NCBI RefSeq assembly: GCF_001270265.1
Contig: NZ_LGAP01000003.1
Location: 124,001-188,000, forward strand
Length of the DNA: 64,000 nucleotides
Direction: 5' to 3'
Source of the DNA: Ensifer adhaerens
GTDB lineage: Bacteria > Pseudomonadota > Alphaproteobacteria > Rhizobiales > Rhizobiaceae
Shown piece after piece: positions 36,022-45,392 of the stretch. How positions within the stretch are numbered: position 1 is the stretch's first letter; each line of letters begins with the position of its first letter. The notes under the pieces are model-generated. The model was not told the origin of the DNA, ran no database searches, and was given only the letters and a program-made list of their open reading frames with translations. The translations under genes were made by a program, and so were the position numbers.

Positions 36022-36777
36022 TTATGTCTTGGCCGCGGCGTGTCGGTCGCCCGATGGCGCTCCGACGAATTTGAGGCCGAATTCGAGGTGGCGGCTCATG
36101 AGATAGGCGTAGGCAATTCGGTCGCGTGCTCTCAGCGCACCGATGATTTCGGCATGGGCCTCGTAGGTCGCCGACTGGACCGGCCGCTCCGCCTTGCCGA
36201 GGCGCATGACTTCCTCGATGACCGTGCGCATCATCCGGTAGGCAGCGAGCGTCGTCCTGTTGCCTGACAGTTCGACGATCGCCTCGTGAAATTCGTAGTC
36301 ATAACGGGCCGCTTCCTCGACGCTCTCCGCTGTCCGGATGCGGGCATTGGTCGCTTCCAGCCTGTCGAGGTCCGCTTCGCTCGCATGGAGGATAATGTGG
36401 TCGCCGACGCCGGTTTCGATGATGCGGCGGAAACCTTGAAGGTCGCGGAAGGAATCGGGCGATATGCCGTTGTGAAACGCAAAAAGCCTGCGGATCGCCT
36501 CGCCATGACCGCCGCTGATGACGGCGCCAACCTTGGGCCGCGTTTCGACCAGGCCATAGGCGCGCAGAACCTGAAGCGCCTCGCGAACCGTGTTCCTTCC
36601 TGCCTGAAATTGTTCGCCGAGATCGCGTTCGGTCGGCAGCGCATCACCAATCCCGAGGCCGCGCTCGGCGATCAGGTCCCTGATCTGTTCGACGAGCCTG
36701 TCGACCGCCGACGTCTTGCCGACTTCAGCTGGCTCGACGCCTGTCGAATGCTCCGGTTTTGCCGAATTGTGCACCAC
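36022..36777 (-). CDS. GntR-family regulator, FadR/FCD subgroup
   Basis: The 251-residue protein has a GntR winged helix (about 25-90; LPTERDLGEQFQAGRNTVRE, ALQVLRAYGLVETRPKVGAV) and an FCD helical effector domain with metal-binding histidines (DYEFHEAIVELSGN; SATYEAHAEIIGAL; LMSRHLEFGL). FCD regulators of this type (UxuR, LgoR, ExuR) respond to sugar acids. It is divergent from uxuA-rraA and leads the import and catabolic operon, so it likely controls both through the paired boxes in the intergenic region. Confidence 0.9.
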   Translation of the reverse strand: MVHNSAKPEHSTGVEPAEVGKTSAVDRLVEQIRDLIAERGLGIGDALPTERDLGEQFQAGRNTVREALQVLRAYGLVETRPKVGAVISGGHGEAIRRLFAFHNGISPDSFRDLQGFRRIIETGVGDHIILHASEADLDRLEATNARIRTAESVEEAARYDYEFHEAIVELSGNRTTLAAYRMMRTVIEEVMRLGKAERPVQSATYEAHAEIIGALRARDRIAYAYLMSRHLEFGLKFVGAPSGDRHAAAKT

Positions 36778-36802
36778 GCTCTCCTCCTGTGTGCGTTTCT
36801 AT

Positions 36803-36939
36803 TTGTTGGTCCAGATTGGATGATAAGTCAAGCGCGACGCCAGAAAATTGATTATTTTGCGGATCAAATAACGATTATCGCCTCTTTTCACTTGAAATCC
36901 TATCGATGGCGATCCTTAATGCTTCATCTGGTCCAACAA
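36803..36939. promoter_or_regulatory. Pair of inverted 14-bp boxes in the divergent promoter region
   Basis: TTGTTGGTCCAGAT at 36803-36816 and, on the other strand, TTGTTGGACCAGAT at 36926-36939 differ at one base. Each contains the palindromic core TGGWCCA. They lie near the starts of the FCD regulator gene and of uxuA respectively, 123 bp apart centre to centre, facing each other. This fits autoregulation and co-regulation by the FCD protein, possibly with looping. The motif assignment is an inference. Confidence 0.6.
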
Positions 36940-36981
36940 TAAAGACCATCACGAAACAGCAGGGAGTAGGAGATGAGGCCG

Positions 36982-38187
36982 ATGGAAGAGTGCTTTCGCT
37001 GGTATGGTCCGGATGATCCGGTGCCGCTCAGCCATATCCGGCAGGCAGGCGCGACGGGCATCGTCTCAGCGCTTCATCACATCTATGACGGCTCGCCCTG
37101 GTCCGACGATCAGATCCTGAAGCACAAGGCATTGATCGAGGCAGCGGGCCTGCGCTGGAGCGTCGTCGAGAGCATTCCCGTGCACAATTCGATCAAGCTC
37201 AAATCCTCAGGCAGCGCGCGCTACATCGGCTGGTACAAGGACACGATGCGCGCGCTCGCGCGCTGCGGCATTCGCACGGTCTGCTACAATTTCATGCCAG
37301 TGGTCGACTGGACCCGCACCGAACTCATGCATCCCCTGCCGACCGGCGGATACGCGCTGCGTTTCGATGCCATGGATTTCGCAGCCTACGATCTCTTCGT
37401 CTTGAAACGGCCGCGCGTCGAGCAAAGCTATTCGCCGGCCCAGATCGAAACGGCGCAGACCCGCTTTACGGCGATGGATCCTGCGAAGATCGACCGTATC
37501 GAACGCAACCTGATTGCCGGCCTGCCGGCGTCGGAGCGCAAGTTCGATCGCGCGGGCTTTCTCGGAGCGCTCGCGGAGTACGATGGCGTCGAAGCCGAGG
37601 ATCTGCACGAAAACCTCGCACACTTCCTGCGCGAGATCGTGCCGGTTGCCGAGGAGATCGGGGTGAAGCTCTGCATTCACCCGGACGATCCGGCCTTCCC
37701 GCTCTACGGCTTGCCGCGGATCGTTTCCACGGCGCAGGATGCGCGCCGCATCCTGGCTGCCACCGACAGCCCGGCCAACGGTCTTACCTTCTGCACCGGA
37801 TCCTATGGCACCCGCGCCGAGAACGACCTGCCCGCCATGGTGCGCGAATTCGGATCCCGCATCCATTTCGCCCATCTGCGCAACGTCCAGCGCGAAGCTG
37901 ACGGGTCGTTTCATGAGGCCGACCATCTCGGCGGGTCGAGCGATATTCCGGCCGTCATTCTCGCTTTGCTGCAAGAGCAGGAGCGCCGGCATGCCGCGGG
38001 GCGCGACGACTGGCAGATCCCCGTTCGCCCCGACCATGGGCATCTGCTTGCCGACGACATCGGCAAGGAAAGGATCAATCCCGGCTACTCGCTCATCGGT
38101 CGCCTGAAGGGGCTGGCTGAGATCCGCGGCGTGATGCAAGGCATTTCAGCGGTCAGGGCCGCACAGAACGAACGGGTGACACTATGA
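36982..38187 (+). CDS. uxuA: D-mannonate dehydratase UxuA
   Basis: This 401-residue protein follows E. coli UxuA closely throughout: [91 protein letters not shown] and RPDHGH. It dehydrates D-mannonate to 2-keto-3-deoxy-D-gluconate. ATG 36982 was chosen because AGGAG lies 9 nt upstream and the protein then begins as UxuA does; ATG 36973 abuts the ribosome site. It overlaps rraA by 4 bp. Confidence 0.93.
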   Translation: MEECFRWYGPDDPVPLSHIRQAGATGIVSALHHIYDGSPWSDDQILKHKALIEAAGLRWSVVESIPVHNSIKLKSSGSARYIGWYKDTMRALARCGIRTVCYNFMPVVDWTRTELMHPLPTGGYALRFDAMDFAAYDLFVLKRPRVEQSYSPAQIETAQTRFTAMDPAKIDRIERNLIAGLPASERKFDRAGFLGALAEYDGVEAEDLHENLAHFLREIVPVAEEIGVKLCIHPDDPAFPLYGLPRIVSTAQDARRILAATDSPANGLTFCTGSYGTRAENDLPAMVREFGSRIHFAHLRNVQREADGSFHEADHLGGSSDIPAVILALLQEQERRHAAGRDDWQIPVRPDHGHLLADDIGKERINPGYSLIGRLKGLAEIRGVMQGISAVRAAQNERVTL

Positions 38188-38876
38188 AGACCTTTCAGGA
38201 CGATGCCGAGTTGTTCGCTGCGATGCGAAGCCGGCTCTTTACCGCCGTAGTCGGCGATATTCTGGACACGATGGGGCTACAGCACCAGTTCTTGCCGCCT
38301 CGGATCCGCGCCTTGCGTGATGACATGGTGGCGGTCGGGCGTGCCATGCCGGTGCTGGAGGCGGATTTCTTTGCGACCACTGGTACCGGCGGCCACGCCG
38401 AAATCAGCACCAAGCCCTTCGGCCTGATGTTCCATGCGCTCGACAGCCTGAAACCCAACGAGATCTACGTCTGCTCCGGCGCCTCGCCGCGCTACGCCGT
38501 CTGGGGCGAACTGATGTCGACGCGCGCCATCCAGCTAAAAGCAGCAGGCGCAATCTGCGACGGCTACTGCCGAGATAGCGGCGGCATCCTCGCTCTCGAT
38601 TTTCCGACCTTCTGCTACGGAGCCTATGCGCAGGATCAGGGCCCCCGCGGCAAGGTCGTCGACTACGCGGTTCCGATCGAGATCGGCGGCATCCGAATCC
38701 GGCCCGGCGACATTCTGTTCGGCGACCGTGACGGTGTTTTGGTCATTCCGCGCGAGGCGGAACAGGAAGCGATCGCCCTGGCATTCGAAAAGGCCGAGAC
38801 GGAAAACAAGGTCCGTCTGGCGATCGAAGCCGGCATGACCACGGTCGAGGCATTCGAGCGCTTCGGCGTCATGTAG
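38184..38876 (+). CDS. RraA/HMG-aldolase-family protein
   Basis: The 230-residue protein belongs to the RraA-like family that includes 4-hydroxy-4-methyl-2-oxoglutarate aldolases: [20 protein letters not shown], the active-site motif [14 protein letters not shown] (Arg/Asp pair) and [20 protein letters not shown]. Such enzymes cleave 2-keto acids to pyruvate. Coupled by an ATGA overlap to uxuA, it may cleave the 2-keto-3-deoxy product directly, replacing a kinase and KDPG aldolase. This is inference; other family members act as dehydratases or regulators. Confidence 0.82.
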   Translation: MKTFQDDAELFAAMRSRLFTAVVGDILDTMGLQHQFLPPRIRALRDDMVAVGRAMPVLEADFFATTGTGGHAEISTKPFGLMFHALDSLKPNEIYVCSGASPRYAVWGELMSTRAIQLKAAGAICDGYCRDSGGILALDFPTFCYGAYAQDQGPRGKVVDYAVPIEIGGIRIRPGDILFGDRDGVLVIPREAEQEAIALAFEKAETENKVRLAIEAGMTTVEAFERFGVM

Positions 38877-39332
38877 AAGATCATGGGCGGGGAGCACCAA
38901 GCCGCCGACGTCTTCTCGCCGCGCCGACCAATTGCCGGGAACGGCCAGTACCGGCAGTCGCTGCCCGCAGATGTAGTCGGACGGAGATCCGAGGGCGGCA
39001 ACAGGTGCGATATAGGCAAGCCATGACGGCTTGCCCGGCCTAGACAGCGTCGGCATCGGCGCGCGACGATCAATGGTGCGAATTTGTCGGCGGGACAGGC
39101 GTGCGAGCCAGCGCCGAATTCGAGATATTTTCTGTCCCTACGGGCGATGTCGGAACGATCGGGGTCGGGGTTAAGCGCCGGGTCCCGGTTGGCCGCCGCC
39201 TCAAGACAGGCGCCAGATTGGCGTCTTCTGGAAAAAGAGGAAACGACACGCTTCGGCCTTGCAAGCCGCCGGAGATGCGCGTGCGTTGATGTATGTTGCA
39301 GGTGCGCGAAACTCCAAGCCGTATTGTAACGG
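38877..39332. other. Gap without a recognisable gene
   Basis: This 456-bp stretch between rraA and the BBE oxidoreductase gene (which ends facing it) has open frames on both strands but no family resemblance and no strong hairpin. It may be old gene debris. Confidence 0.5.
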
Positions 39333-40739
39333 CTACGGCACGACAACGGCCGCCGTCGTAGCTGGTTGCGGCAATATGTTCTGGTTCATGTGAAAATGAT
39401 TGTCTGGATCGTAGATGCGCTTGATCTTCTGAAGTCTTGAGTAGGTTTCAGCGCCGACAGCATTGCAAACCAGGTTGTCACCTTCTCCGAGCCCGGGAAA
39501 ATTCAGGTAGAGGCGCCCGGTAGAATGGCGTTGCATATCCTGCCAGGTATTGCGAACCCAGCTGATGTTCGCCTCATCATCTGACGGATCGGACCAGATC
39601 GCATCAAGGCTCAACATGAAAGGCATGGTGCGATCGCCGAAGGCAGTGGCGTCGGAAGCAATCCGCTGGACGGCGCCGCCAAATTTCCAGATCGACGCGT
39701 AGGTCATCTCGGAGGGTCGATTGGCCAGCCGCTCGATAATCTCGTCGACGACATCGTCACCGAGGCCAGAGAGGTAAGTCGATTTCCAATAGCAGCGGTC
39801 GCGCCCTTTGGGGAACAATCCGTCATAGATGGACTGGAGCTCGCGATAGGACATCCGCCCACTGAAGTCGAGCAACGGCTCCCCAAAAGCGCGCAGCGGC
39901 TGCGTGATGCACTCTCCCATTTCAGCTGGACCGTCATAGACGGTAGCGAGCGTTATCACCCGCCTGCCCCATATCTCCTGCGGATAGGCCTGATCGCTGG
40001 GTATGGTAGAGAATTCCGCAAGACCACTGACTTCATCAGGAGCTGAGGCCATATAGTCGCGCCATTTTGGGATGATGTCGACGGCGTGCTCCTCAGGATA
40101 GGCGGGAGCGCAGAACATCACCTGATCGGCGATCGGGTGAAGACGAAGCTCAAAGTTCACGACGATACCAAAATTCCCACCGCCGCCCTTCAGTGCCCAA
40201 AGCAAGTCGGTGTTTTCGACTTCGCTCGCACGGATGAGACCGCCATCCGCCGTAACCACATCTGCAGCAATGAGATTGTCACAGCTCAGGCCGTGGGTGC
40301 CACGCAGCCAGCCAATGCCGCCCGACAAAATGAGCCCGGCCACACCTGTCATTGAAATCAGTCCGCCGGGCGTCGCTCGCCCAAAAGGCGTGCTCGCGGC
40401 ATCGACATCGGCCCACGTCGCCCCACCTTCGATAAGTGCACGGTCAAGTCCCGGCGCGATGTGGACCGCATTCATGAGTGACATATCGATCATCAAACCA
40501 TCATCGCAGACAGCGTAGCCGGCGACATTGTGTCCGCCGCTACGAACGGCGATGGTGAGCCGATGATTGCGAGCATGGTTTACCGCCGCGATGACGTCGG
40601 CGGCATTGCGGCACCTGGCAATCAGGGCCGGTCGCCGGTCGATCAGCCCGTTCCAAACCACTCTAGCAGCGTCGTAAGCAGAGCTTCCCGGCTCGAGCAG
40701 TTCGCCACGCAGAACACTGCGGAGCAGATCATGGGACAT
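39333..40739 (-). CDS. FAD-linked oxidoreductase with berberine-bridge (BBE) domain
   Basis: This 468-residue flavoprotein has a PCMH FAD-binding domain (VRSGGHNVAGYAVCDDGLMI, whose His is usually the covalent FAD site; TGVAGLILSGGIGWLRGTHG; WALKGGGGNFGIV) and a C-terminal BBE motif (YDPDNHFHMNQNI). Relatives oxidise sugars or alkaloids with O2. No signal peptide is visible. It is divergent from the GlxA-type regulator at 40829, its likely controller, across about 90 bp. Confidence 0.9.
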   Translation of the reverse strand: MSHDLLRSVLRGELLEPGSSAYDAARVVWNGLIDRRPALIARCRNAADVIAAVNHARNHRLTIAVRSGGHNVAGYAVCDDGLMIDMSLMNAVHIAPGLDRALIEGGATWADVDAASTPFGRATPGGLISMTGVAGLILSGGIGWLRGTHGLSCDNLIAADVVTADGGLIRASEVENTDLLWALKGGGGNFGIVVNFELRLHPIADQVMFCAPAYPEEHAVDIIPKWRDYMASAPDEVSGLAEFSTIPSDQAYPQEIWGRRVITLATVYDGPAEMGECITQPLRAFGEPLLDFSGRMSYRELQSIYDGLFPKGRDRCYWKSTYLSGLGDDVVDEIIERLANRPSEMTYASIWKFGGAVQRIASDATAFGDRTMPFMLSLDAIWSDPSDDEANISWVRNTWQDMQRHSTGRLYLNFPGLGEGDNLVCNAVGAETYSRLQKIKRIYDPDNHFHMNQNILPQPATTAAVVVP

Positions 40740-40828
40740 ATCGAGACCTCCTCTTGGTCGACAAGAACCTAGTCGCGTTCGACGCTTGGTACTAAAGTCA
40801 AAAATGCTGGAAGGCGGTCATTTCTGCC

Positions 40829-41860
40829 ATGCTTGATCAAGATTGTCCGATCAGTGTCGCACTTCTCGCGGTGCCCGAAGTCACGGCCTCCGCCTTGTTC
40901 GGCATGTTTGATCTGTTTTCATCTCCCGGCCGCGACTGGCCGTTCATCGTCAAAGGCCAAGCGGGAAAACAGCGCATGCGTCCCTATGTCGTTGCCCGGT
41001 CACGTGACGGTTTCCGGGCCGCGAACGGCATTTGGGTCAAACCAGACTTTGCTTTCGGCCACTGCCCTTCACCCGATATCGTGTGCATCCCGGATTTCTT
41101 CGTCAATCCGGGCGAAAGCGTCGCGGGACTGTATGAGCCTGAAACAAGATGGCTAAGGCGATCGCATGCGGATGGGGCGATGCTTGCCAGTGCCTGTTCC
41201 GGTGCAGTCCTGCTCGGCGAGGCGGGACTGCTCATCAATTGCGACGCGACTATCCACTGGGGCTATGCGGCGACCCTTTCCAACAATTACCCGAGCGTGA
41301 ACGTGCGTGTGGATCGATCTCTGGTGTTGAGTGGCGAGGCGCAGCGCATCGTCATGGCGGGAGGCGGGTCAAGCTGGCAAGATCTCGCGCTCTACCTCAT
41401 TGCGCGGTTTGTCGGCCTCAAGGAAGCGATGGAGGTCGCCAAGGTCTATATGCTGCAATGGCATGACCTGGGACAACAGCCATTCGCATCGCTCATGAGC
41501 CTCCGGCAGACGGCTGACGCGGTAATCAACACCTGTCAGCAATGGCTCGCGCTGAACTACAAGACCCGCGCGCCCGTCGCCGCGATGGTGGCTCTTTCCG
41601 GGCTGTCGGAACGCTCGTTCATCCGTCGCTTCACCAAGGCCACAGGCATGACGCCGCTCGCCTACGCACACGCGCTCCGCCTCGAAGAAGCCAAGCAGAT
41701 GCTCGAAACGACCGACTTGACGATCGAGGCGATCGCCAACGAAACAGGCTATGAGGACGCAAGCTTCTTCGGCCGCCTGTTCCACCGCGAAACGGGCCTG
41801 ACCGCCGCGCACTATCGCCTGAGATTTGGCTCGTTGAGCCGAGCCTTGAAGCATAGCTAG
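40829..41860 (+). CDS. GlxA-type AraC-family regulator with DJ-1/PfpI domain
   Basis: The 343-residue protein has an N-terminal DJ-1/PfpI-like domain (about 8-200; nucleophile-elbow-like ASACSGAVLLGEAGLL) and a C-terminal AraC DNA-binding domain (about 240-335; VAAMVALSGLSERSFIRRFT, then DLTIEAIANETGYEDASFFG RLF). The family regulates catabolic genes, classically GbdR for betaine. It is divergent from the BBE oxidoreductase gene and is its probable activator. The signal is unknown. Confidence 0.9.
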   Translation: MLDQDCPISVALLAVPEVTASALFGMFDLFSSPGRDWPFIVKGQAGKQRMRPYVVARSRDGFRAANGIWVKPDFAFGHCPSPDIVCIPDFFVNPGESVAGLYEPETRWLRRSHADGAMLASACSGAVLLGEAGLLINCDATIHWGYAATLSNNYPSVNVRVDRSLVLSGEAQRIVMAGGGSSWQDLALYLIARFVGLKEAMEVAKVYMLQWHDLGQQPFASLMSLRQTADAVINTCQQWLALNYKTRAPVAAMVALSGLSERSFIRRFTKATGMTPLAYAHALRLEEAKQMLETTDLTIEAIANETGYEDASFFGRLFHRETGLTAAHYRLRFGSLSRALKHS

Positions 41861-42001
41861 CCGGACCTTTGCTTGGGCGCCGTCACATTTGCTTCAACGG
41901 GATGGGCCCGACATTCGCTCAACTCGTTCTCGATACCAGCCAACGGATGATGTTTGACCGTCGCGGCGCCGAACTGACAAGAGCAATGCCTGAGGCCGTC
42001 G

Positions 42002-42658
42002 CTACATGCGCGGCATCAAGCCATTCAGGACCGTTTCGGATATCGTGCGGGCTGCCGAACTGTAGTCGCTCGCTTTGAGTTGCCCTACCTGCAAGGCATC
42101 GCAGGCCAGGGCCTCGAACTCGGCGTAGAACTGCGTCGCCGACCACAGCATTATGAACAGATGTCTCGGGTCCACCGGCGCAAGTTTTCCCGCCGCCACC
42201 CACGCGTTCAATACCTCAGCCTTCTCGGCGGTGACCTCCCGCATGTGCTGGCGGGCATCGGCAGGCAGATGTTCAGCACCTTGCAGGATCTCGTTTGCAA
42301 ACAGGCGAGTCTCGGCAATGTTTCGCCGCGCATGCTCGAGCTTCGCCTTGATGTAGGCCTCGATTGCCTCGGCCGGTTCTCGATCCGCCGAGATATGGCG
42401 GAACGCCTGGTCCCAGCTGTTGATCAGGTGAGCGATCGTTGCCTTGTAGATCTCTTCCTTGGAGGAGAAATAATAATAGACGTTTCCCTTTGGCAGGCCG
42501 GAAAGCTCGGCGATCTCGTTTATTCTGGTGCCATCCAGACCCTTGCGCGAGAATATCTCCGTCGCCGCTTTCAATATCTTCAAAACGTTGCGCGCCCGAA
42601 TACGCTCGTCCGCGTTGTCGGTCGCGAGCTGCTTTCGCGATTTCTCAGCACTGGCCAT
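42002..42658 (-). CDS. TetR-family regulator, RutR-like
   Basis: The 218-residue protein has a TetR HTH (about 22-75; ILKAATEIFSRKGLDGTRIN, EIAELSGLPKGNVYYYFSSK) and a C-terminal domain resembling RutR/YcdC (LFIMLWSATQFYAEFEALAC). RutR is a uracil/thymine-sensing repressor of pyrimidine catabolism. The divergent operon carries two RutR-like operators in its promoter, so it is almost certainly the local repressor. A nucleobase or nucleoside derivative is a reasonable inducer guess. Confidence 0.88.
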   Translation of the reverse strand: MASAEKSRKQLATDNADERIRARNVLKILKAATEIFSRKGLDGTRINEIAELSGLPKGNVYYYFSSKEEIYKATIAHLINSWDQAFRHISADREPAEAIEAYIKAKLEHARRNIAETRLFANEILQGAEHLPADARQHMREVTAEKAEVLNAWVAAGKLAPVDPRHLFIMLWSATQFYAEFEALACDALQVGQLKASDYSSAARTISETVLNGLMPRM

Positions 42659-42810
42659 TTTGCTGACGATCCATTGTTGTTGATCTCATAGGGTCACTGA
42701 TCCCGGTCGACATTGCCGACGCCCTTCCGGCCGAACCATTAGGCCCCTTTCTAGCACAACTGGCGAGAGTGGACTCAAACGGCTCGGTCGATCACCCCTT
42801 AAAAAACAAG

Positions 42811-42859
42811 TTGACAATTTGGTCAACTTTTTTCATGAATTACTTGACCGTTTGGTCAG
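42811..42859. promoter_or_regulatory. Two RutR-like operators with an embedded -35 element
   Basis: TTGACAATTTGGTCAA at 42811-42826 and TTGACCGTTTGGTCAG at 42844-42859 are near-palindromes close to the RutR consensus TTGACCAnnTGGTCAA. They are 33 bp apart, about three helical turns. The first begins with TTGACA, a perfect sigma-70 -35 hexamer reading toward the operon, although the matching -10 is weak. Binding would occlude the promoter, consistent with repression by the divergent TetR protein. Confidence 0.75.
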
Positions 42860-42912
42860 GTTTTTTTGGCCGACCACGAAACGGGTCGCCTTGGGAGGGG
42901 TGCGCATTGGCC

Positions 42913-43758
42913 ATGCTGTTGAAAGACGCCATGAGGGAGTTCACGACAAACTGGTCGCTGGACCTCGACGCCAACTGGCGCGCCCTCATCGGCCAGGCAG
43001 AACCTGATATCGATGCGATCGCAGCGGAGCTCGAGCTCGATGTCTGGGAACCGATCTTTCCCGTGCGTCGCGGCAAGATCTTTCCTGGAATGCCGGCAGG
43101 CGCGCATTGCCTACGCGCCTTCGACGCCATTGCGCCTGAAGATGTCCGGTGTGTCGTTCTCGGCCAGGATCCCTATCCGGAACCGGGCTTTGCCACCGGC
43201 CGCGCCTTCGAAACCGGCAATGTCGCTGCCTGGCACGAGCTCGACAAGATGTTCTCAAAAAGCATTCGCGCCTACATGCAGCTGATCGTGGCGGCGCGCA
43301 CCGGCGATCAGAGCTACGCCCGCACTTTCGATGATTGGCCGAAGACGCTTGCCGCGATGGAAAGCGGTCTGGTGGACATGGAACCGCCGGCGGGTATCGC
43401 CGATCGCTGGGTGACCAACGGCGTCCTCCTGCTCAATGCCTCGCTCACGCTCACGCGCTTTAAGGTGTCGATCGACCCGCATCAATCGGCCGGTCACCTG
43501 CGGCTTTGGCGGCCCATCGTCAGGCAAGCGCTGCATGCGCTCGCCGAGCGCGGGACACCGCTGGTGTTTATCGGCTTTGGCGATGCCGCTGCGGAAGCCC
43601 TTCTTGAGGTCGGTATCGATGAGCACAGCGCAGGTCACCTGCGCTGCATCCTTCGCGATCATCCCGCCAGGGCCGAAGCGGTCCTCTCTCGGCCAAACCC
43701 GTTCATCCTTTGCAACGAATATCTGGAGGCGATGGGCGCAAAGCCCATTGCGTGGTAA
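42913..43758 (+). CDS. Uracil-DNA glycosylase-like protein (atypical Ung homologue)
   Basis: This 281-residue protein has the family-1 UDG layout with altered motifs. Motif A reads VVLGQDPYPEPGFATGRAFE: Asp86 (water-activating) and Tyr88 are kept, but GQDPYH has become GQDPYP. VLLLNASLTL keeps Asn175 of the uracil pocket. Where Ung has HPSPLS there is HPARAE (His250 kept), and the end CNEYLEAMGAKPIAW matches Ung. It is the first gene of the operon with a GMC enzyme and a BMP importer, an unusual setting for DNA repair. The start may also be TTG 42907, 8 nt after GGAGG. Confidence 0.82.
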   Translation: MLLKDAMREFTTNWSLDLDANWRALIGQAEPDIDAIAAELELDVWEPIFPVRRGKIFPGMPAGAHCLRAFDAIAPEDVRCVVLGQDPYPEPGFATGRAFETGNVAAWHELDKMFSKSIRAYMQLIVAARTGDQSYARTFDDWPKTLAAMESGLVDMEPPAGIADRWVTNGVLLLNASLTLTRFKVSIDPHQSAGHLRLWRPIVRQALHALAERGTPLVFIGFGDAAAEALLEVGIDEHSAGHLRCILRDHPARAEAVLSRPNPFILCNEYLEAMGAKPIAW

Positions 43759-43760
43759 CC

Positions 43761-45392
43761 ATGGCGGCTCACGATACTTACGACTTCATCATCATCGGCG
43801 CCGGTTCAGCCGGTTGCGTGCTGGCAAACCGGCTTTCGGCCGATCCATCGCACAAGGTTCTCTTGATCGAGGCCGGCGGCAGGGATGCCAACCCGCTCTT
43901 TCGCCTGCCGATGCTGATGGGAAAGCTCTTCCATTCCGGGATCTACAACTGGCACTACCACACGGAGCCCGAGCCGTTTCTCAATGGCAGGTCGCTCTAT
44001 TGGCCGCGCGGAAAGGTTCTCGGCGGCACCTCGACAATCAACGGCATGATCTATGTGCGCGGCAATCGCCACGACTATGACCGCTGGGCACAGATGGGAT
44101 CGTCCGGCTGGTCCTATGACGAGGTTCTGCCGGCGTTCCGACGTTCGGAGGCGCATGTTCAGCGCCGCGACGAATACCACAATGGCGAGGGCGAGCTGAC
44201 CGTCTGCCGCGCTCGCGGCTGGAACACGCTGCTTGACGTCTTCAACGAGGCCGGCGGACAGGCAGGGCATCCGCTCAACGACGACTTCAACGGCGCCGAC
44301 CAGGAAGGCTTTGGCCGCTACGATTTCACGATCAGCAAAGGCAAGCGCTGCTCGACCGCGTATGCCTTCTTGCGTCCGGTAAAGAACCGCCGCAACCTGA
44401 CGATCGTGACCCGGGCTCAGACGCAACGGATCATCGTCGAGAACGGTCGTGCCGTCGGCGTCGAGTTCCGCCAGAAGAACGGAATTCGGCGGGTGCATGC
44501 GGATCGCGAGGTGATCCTTTCTGCCGGCGTCGTCAACTCGCCACAGATCCTCATGCTGTCGGGCATCGGCCCTGCCGACGAGCTCGCCAAGTTCAACATC
44601 CGCAGCGTTCAGGACCTGCCGGGCGTCGGCAAGAACCTTCAGGACCATGTCGACTGCGTCATGGCCTATGAATGCCCGCAGCCGGTGACACTCTACTCGG
44701 ATCTGAGAGCCGACAAGCTCACATGGTCGGTCATCCAGGGCATGCTGTTCGGCAAGGGCATCGCGACGACATTTCCTTACGAGGCAGGCGCCTTCGTCAA
44801 ATCACGATCGGACCTGACCGCCCCGGATATCCAGCTGCATTTCATGCCGGCGCTCGAAAAGACGGCCAATCTGCACTTTCCAAATCCCTTCAAAAAGGTG
44901 CCCGTCGAGGCCAATCACGGGTTCTCGATCCGCGTCGGTCCGGTCAATCCGGAGAGCCGCGGCGAGATCACGCTGCGCTCCGACAATCCGATGGAGCCTC
45001 CGAAGATCAACGCCAACTATCTGCAGACCGATTTCGACGTGCGCACCATGATAGATGCCATCCGCATGACCCGCGAGATCATCAACCAGAAGGCCTTCGA
45101 CAAATACCGCGGCCGGGAGCTTGCGCCGGGACCGACGGTCGACAGTGACAGCGACATGGTCAAATGGTTGCGGGCAAACGCCATGACGACATTCCATCCG
45201 GTCGGCACCTGCAAGATGGGCAACGACCCGATGGCTGTGGTCGACAACCGTCTCAAGGTTCGGGGGATCGACGGACTTCGCGTCGCCGACGCCTCGATCA
45301 TGCCCATCATCTCCAGCGGCAACACCAATGCCCCCGCCATCATGATCGGCGAACGGGCCAGTGACTTCATTCTAACGGAGACATCGCGATGA
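43761..45392 (+). CDS. GMC-family FAD oxidoreductase (choline dehydrogenase-like)
   Basis: The 543-residue flavoprotein has the dinucleotide motif DFIIIGAGSAGCVLANRLS, the GMC signatures WPRGKVLGGTSTINGMIYVR and VILSAGVVNSPQILMLSGIG, and the C-terminal active site FHPVGTCKMG with the catalytic His and a later Asn (NTNAPAIMIGERA). It oxidises a primary alcohol, possibly of a nucleoside or other BMP-importer cargo. It starts 3 bp after the UDG-like gene and overlaps the NIPSNAP gene by 4 bp, so the three are co-translated. A paralogue is at 55820. Confidence 0.93.
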   Translation: MAAHDTYDFIIIGAGSAGCVLANRLSADPSHKVLLIEAGGRDANPLFRLPMLMGKLFHSGIYNWHYHTEPEPFLNGRSLYWPRGKVLGGTSTINGMIYVRGNRHDYDRWAQMGSSGWSYDEVLPAFRRSEAHVQRRDEYHNGEGELTVCRARGWNTLLDVFNEAGGQAGHPLNDDFNGADQEGFGRYDFTISKGKRCSTAYAFLRPVKNRRNLTIVTRAQTQRIIVENGRAVGVEFRQKNGIRRVHADREVILSAGVVNSPQILMLSGIGPADELAKFNIRSVQDLPGVGKNLQDHVDCVMAYECPQPVTLYSDLRADKLTWSVIQGMLFGKGIATTFPYEAGAFVKSRSDLTAPDIQLHFMPALEKTANLHFPNPFKKVPVEANHGFSIRVGPVNPESRGEITLRSDNPMEPPKINANYLQTDFDVRTMIDAIRMTREIINQKAFDKYRGRELAPGPTVDSDSDMVKWLRANAMTTFHPVGTCKMGNDPMAVVDNRLKVRGIDGLRVADASIMPIISSGNTNAPAIMIGERASDFILTETSR

